Assembly: GCA_963765585.1 (NCBI GenBank)
Contig: CAVXXB010000005.1
Span: 225,306 to 289,305 of the forward strand
DNA: 64,000 bases
Direction: 5' to 3'
Source: CAVXXB01 sp963765585
GTDB taxonomy: Bacteria; Calditrichota; Calditrichia; JAJRVZ01
Position numbers and translations under genes: made by a program. Position 1 is the first letter of the stretch. Every line of letters starts with the position of its first letter. Below the pieces are notes generated by a model, which made no database searches, was not told the origin of the DNA, and was given only the letters and a program-made list of their open reading frames with translations. This document shows, piece by piece, positions 60,301 through 64,000 of this stretch.

Positions 60301-60393
60301 TGCGACGGGTATTTTTTTATCACTATTATCAGATCCGGGCAGTTGCACTATAACGAGTAGTGTTATCAGCAGTATTATAATTTTTGATTTCAT
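57320..60393 (-). pseudogene. T9SS-secreted protein, duplicated copy 1, disrupted
   Basis: Nearly identical to the copy at 60771-63846, which serves as reference. Three lesions: a nonsense change CAA to TAA at 59767-59769 (after ETGESPGL), an extra base near 59722 (GATGAGGAGC against GATGGGAGC) and an extra C at 57837-57839 (GCGCCC against GCGCC). Without them it would encode ~1023 residues: signal peptide (KSKIIILLITLLVIVQLPG), a long beta-rich body, and a QNYPNPFNNSTTIRYW sorting tail. A ~40-residue patch coded by 59305-59430 differs completely from copy 2. The nonsense substitution is a real base change, not a homopolymer miscall, so decay is more likely here than for other frameshifted genes. 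Confidence 0.75.
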
Positions 60394-60770
60394 TGGAGTA
60401 ATATAATTTTCGTGATTAATATAATTTAGTTAATACCCGAACGTATATATTTCTAAAATATAAAAATTCACCAGGATGGAGATTCAATCACATAAAATAT
60501 AGTTATGATATGTGCATAATCCAATAAATTATTACAGAGGATTGTCAATAGCACGCGGATTACCCCCGTGAAACGGGGCGGGACGGAATTCACGTATTCA
60601 CACGGATTTTTTTCAGGGACTAGGTGCTCAGGGACTTTTAAAAGTAAAAATATCGAATGTTGAATTTCGAAGTTAAAAGTACTTTGTGCCAATTCAAAAG
60701 GATTTAGGGACTCAGGTGCTCAGGGACTCAGGGACTATTATCCTCATTTGTGTTGTGGGTAAAAGGATCT
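60394..60770. repeat. Intergenic spacer between the tandem copies, with composite repeat
   Basis: 60394-60545 matches 63847-64000 (upstream DNA of copy 2). 60540-60748 is the composite CCCCGT-hairpin/CAGGGACT element, nearly the same as 57108-57300. The duplication unit therefore includes the intergenic element. No separate gene. Confidence 0.7.
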
Positions 60771-63700
60771 TTACAAGATGACTGAAATATTCAGATTCAT
60801 TTTATATAGGTAATTTTCATAAGATGGGAATAGGAGCCGGAGGCTCAGTTTGCAAAAATATAATCCGGATGCGATATTGCCGGGTTGCCAAACATAGTGA
60901 TATTCCCCCTGATCCTGAATCTGATTAACCGGTGTGTCCACTTTGCGGCCGCGAATGTCAAAAATTTCCAATTTAGTCATTTCATTTGCCGGCAACCAAT
61001 ACCGAATTGTTGTACTGTTGTTAAAGGGATTTGGATAATTTTGGTACACCTGGAACCGGTTTGGAACTTCATCTGCTTCGGGTGCCGTGAAGGTAAAAAT
61101 GTCCTGGGGTGTGTTGGCTATCTCTACCTCAATGTCCATGGTAAATTCGCTGAACAGATTGGGGTATGAACCCCGGGCCTGAGGCCAGATAGCAAACAGT
61201 ACATCTGATTGGGTTCCATTGTTTGCATTATTATAATTAATACCGCCATCATATGTAGAATTCATAATAAAAATATACTCACGGGCGCCATTCGAGCCAA
61301 ACTCGTGACCATTCCAGCCCATATCCCAGATCAGGTTCGCGTTCTGCCCTGAAGCACCTTCCCGGTCATCTTCAACAAAACATATGTTCAGCCGCCTGGG
61401 CTGATCCGGATCGACCATATCATATGCTGCAAAGGGCAATTGACCGGTGCCGGCATGGGCATAATCTTCATTGCGATGGTAGACCGCACCTTCACTTATA
61501 AAACCGGATTCGTCGACACTTGCCTGATCCTGGAATACAAGTCTTACCGGTACCAGATCAAGTGTATCCAGGGTGCTGCCCATAAACCGGTGACCGATAT
61601 CCAGGCCGCCAAAGAATTCCTGCCCGCCCCATTGATACCCTGATACCCAACGATTGCCTTCATAATCCCATCCGGATAATCGGGTGTATTCAGGACCGGT
61701 TACAATGGGCAAGATGCCATCGATGGTCGGATAATTGAAGTCTCCGCTAAGATTAGTCTGATTTTCAGTTTTAATTTCAGATTTTGTAATGTCAGTTATT
61801 GACCAGTGGGTGGGATCACTAAAGGCTAATTTGATAACTATGACCTGTGAGTGCGGATGGGTTGATCACGATTGGCGTGACCTTACCATGACTTTTGCCG
61901 CTATGAATTACCGAAAGTGTATCTCCCGAATGCGTTTTGTATCCCGGGTTGCTGTTCTGAGCCCGGATCGTGATAATTCCCGGTTCTGATTCCAGCAAGG
62001 GGAAAGGCAGATCTTTAAGGTCTGAGTAATAATACGCTGTGACAGCAAAATGATAGGGTTGTCCGTCAATTAGATTCTGTTGATTTAATGAGTCACGTGA
62101 AATGGTAAGAAATCTTTGTATTCCGCTGTTGTTACCGTAGGCCAGGGGTCTTTTTATCAGGATGCCGCTGGCCGGATCATACTCATATCCCATAATTATT
62201 CGCGGCTGCGTTGGCAGATCATACGTTGCTATTTTTATGCCATCTTCAACAGAAGAATTCTCGTCAGGCAGTTGCCAGATATTATATCCTTCAAATTTAA
62301 AACTGCTACCGGTTTCTCTCTGTTCGGTCGCAGAAATTAAATCCTGGTTCGCGCCCCAGTCAATATGGATCTCACCTTCAGTGGCAATGCCATCGATTTG
62401 TGGTGTTGAAAAATCATCGCGGGTAAAATAATTTGGATACTGGGCTTTGATTTGTCTGACATTCGTCTTTAGCCACTCAACTGCATAGGGATGATACGTT
62501 GTCCCATATCCACCAATACGGGCATCAATTATCTCTAGTGTATCTTCGGGATTAAATATTACCGGTCCGCTGGACAATAACATGCGCCGGTCACCGGGCA
62601 CAAAATTGTCACCTTCTCCGTCAATATCGCCGGTTCCGGTAAAGGGATCACCCGAGAGGGGAAATTTTGTAATTCTGCCTTTTTGCGGCCCGGATTTAAA
62701 TTGATAAGGGGTGGGATTATGAATATCAATGAGAGGTAAATAACCGTTGAGCCAGTTGTACATTTCAAAAGTTTGTTCATAACATCCGATGCAAGGATCG
62801 ACATTTGCGGAAACAAGTAAAGCGTAGCCAAATGATGTAGAAGGCTTAGAATCAATATTAATGAAAATATACCCCAAAGCGGGTGTGTATAAATTGAACT
62901 GAGCAAAATCGTGATCCAGACCTGTGCTGCTATAACCATAGGCCAGGCCAAGCATGGAATCACACCCTACAAAATCATCAGTATAGTTTCCGATGTCTAC
63001 ATCGGACCATAAACCCAGAAACAAGGAGTCAACTGTGAATAGACCTTTGTTTATTAGCCGGTTCTTTCTGAACAGGGTGGAATTAAGAGCAATATCCGGG
63101 GAATCATATGCCCAGGCAGTAACCTGTAATTCCAATCCGATAGGAGGAGAGCCATACAGCCAGTTAGATTTGCTCCCATCTAAATCGTTGCACACATACC
63201 AGATTACCTGATCGGCATTTTGCAGGCCAGGACTCTCACCAGTTTCCGGTTCATATCTCCCGTTACTATTGTTATCATAAAAGGGTGCACCCAGCTGAAC
63301 TGGCCATTCCTGCCAGTCGGTCTCATATTGCTTCAAAATGGAGTCCATTTCAGATTGAGTGACTTCATCTTCATCTTTAAGCAGCAATTCCGCGGTGTCC
63401 TGCCGCAAATCAGCGCCCGACATTTGTCGATAATCTTTACGGATGCGATAAATTCTAACCTCTGGATGTTGCTGATCCTGTGCCTGGCCCGATGGCAGAA
63501 TCCGGCCTGGTTGTACACCCTCGCGATAGGTCACACCGCCCACCCGCAAGGGCTTCAGTGAGTCCCCGACAAACCCGCCCCATATTAATCCATCTGTAAA
63601 GATCACACCGGCGGTACCGCGTGGAAAAATCCCACCCGGATCACCATTCGGATCATTTGCTGATGTGCCTGAAGCATAGAACCAGGAAGAAAAATCATTA

Positions 63701-63846
63701 ACATTCAACATGGTACGCATGGGTTTATTACTAAAATTTGTTTGATGTGTCCTTGCGACGGGTATTTTTTTATCACTATTATCAGATCCGGGCAGTTGCA
63801 CTATAACGAGTAGTGTTATCAGCAGTATTATAATTTTTGATTTCAT
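60771..63846 (-). CDS. T9SS-secreted protein, duplicated copy 2, one frameshift
   Basis: ~1024 residues after removing one G at 61824-61825 (AAAGGCT; copy 1 has AAAGCT and reads through as HSYQISFSDPTHW). The signal peptide (KSKIIILLITLLVIVQLPG) is followed by a mature start with KIPVARTHQTNFSNKPMRTM, a long region rich in Asp, Gly and aromatic residues (DTKHPEVRIYRIRKD-type segment, GSPPIGLELQVTAWAYDS, EGYNIWQLPDE), and a T9SS tail (QNYPNPFNNSTTIRYWLP, FDIRGRKVDTPVNQ, IASGLYFCKL). The tail end differs from the usual basic KxxLxK end. No catalytic motif is recognised; it resembles large surface proteins of KSB1/Marinimicrobia-like genomes. No Shine-Dalgarno site precedes the ATG. Confidence 0.8.
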
Positions 63847-64000
63847 TGGAGTAATATAATTTTCGTGATTAATATAATTTAGTTAATACCCGAACGTATA
63901 TATTTCTAAAATATAAAAATTCACCAGGATGGAGATTCAATCACATAAAATATAGTTATGATATGTGCATAATCCAATAAATTATTACAGAGGATTGTCA

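Larger units (their letters stand above)
57100..64000. repeat. Tandem duplication, unit about 3.45 kb
   Basis: Corresponding landmarks are offset by ~3451-3453 bp: stop codons 57320 and 60771, start codons 60393 and 63846. Similarity covers gene, upstream DNA and the composite intergenic element. The window ends inside the upstream region of copy 2 at a point matching 60546, so a third unit just beyond the window is possible. Confidence 0.85.

Overview
The window looks like a chromosomal contig from a free-living Gram-negative bacterium of the Fibrobacterota-Chlorobiota-Bacteroidota (FCB) assemblage. Candidate phyla such as KSB1, Marinimicrobia or Calditrichota fit better than classical Bacteroidetes. 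The reasons are type IX secretion (T9SS) C-terminal sorting domains of the QNYPNPFNP type, TonB receptor plus DUF4249 lipoprotein pairs, DUF2911, DUF3943, DUF3187 and DUF4397 proteins, many lipoproteins and AT-rich intergenic DNA. No rRNA, tRNA, integrase, transposase or CRISPR array was seen. The exact phylum is an inference.

Layout. 1-11.2 kb: the end of a secreted golvesin-domain protein, an SLC12/APC-type permease, a large secreted DUF4397-repeat protein, a DoxX protein, a small diheme lipoprotein, and a DUF4249/TonB pair. 11.6-17.7 kb: a TolC-MFP-RND efflux operon. 17.8-31.7 kb: an ABC-class ATPase, a VOC protein with a palindromic operator candidate, a DCC protein, a propeller-type CheA-like kinase, a Spy-like protein, three envelope proteins (DUF3943, a small barrel, DUF3187) and a GT39 glycosyltransferase. 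31.7-47.8 kb: a co-directional 16-kb block of ABC and RND efflux genes. 48-54.9 kb: a second Spy-like lipoprotein, a DUF2911/TPR protein, and a translationally coupled trio of PIG-L deacetylase, 44-residue membrane protein and sodium:solute symporter. 54.9-56.9 kb: a C26 amidotransferase lipoprotein and a peroxiredoxin. 57.1-64 kb: a tandem duplication of a 3.45-kb unit carrying a large T9SS-secreted protein.

Two results stand out. First, the peroxiredoxin at 56154-56879 has an in-frame TGA exactly where the peroxidatic cysteine belongs. A candidate bacterial SECIS hairpin follows at the expected distance, and no cysteine lies downstream, so it is probably a selenoprotein. Second, 32623-37326 encodes one continuous chain joining a complete RND efflux pump to an ABC ATPase, and the ATPase fold appears to be split by a membrane insertion. 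It sits among an ABC exporter with a catalytically dead M1-like domain, a second RND pump, an adaptor, a TolC channel and a stand-alone ABC permease.

Two features affect the whole window. Intergenic DNA is crowded with dispersed hairpin elements whose arms are made of degenerate 7-9 bp tandem repeats. In addition, about sixteen single-base indels, mostly one extra base, interrupt otherwise well-conserved genes. Removing or adding the one base restores a family-typical length every time. These are most easily explained as uncorrected sequencing errors, although true decay is visible in one copy of the duplicated T9SS gene.
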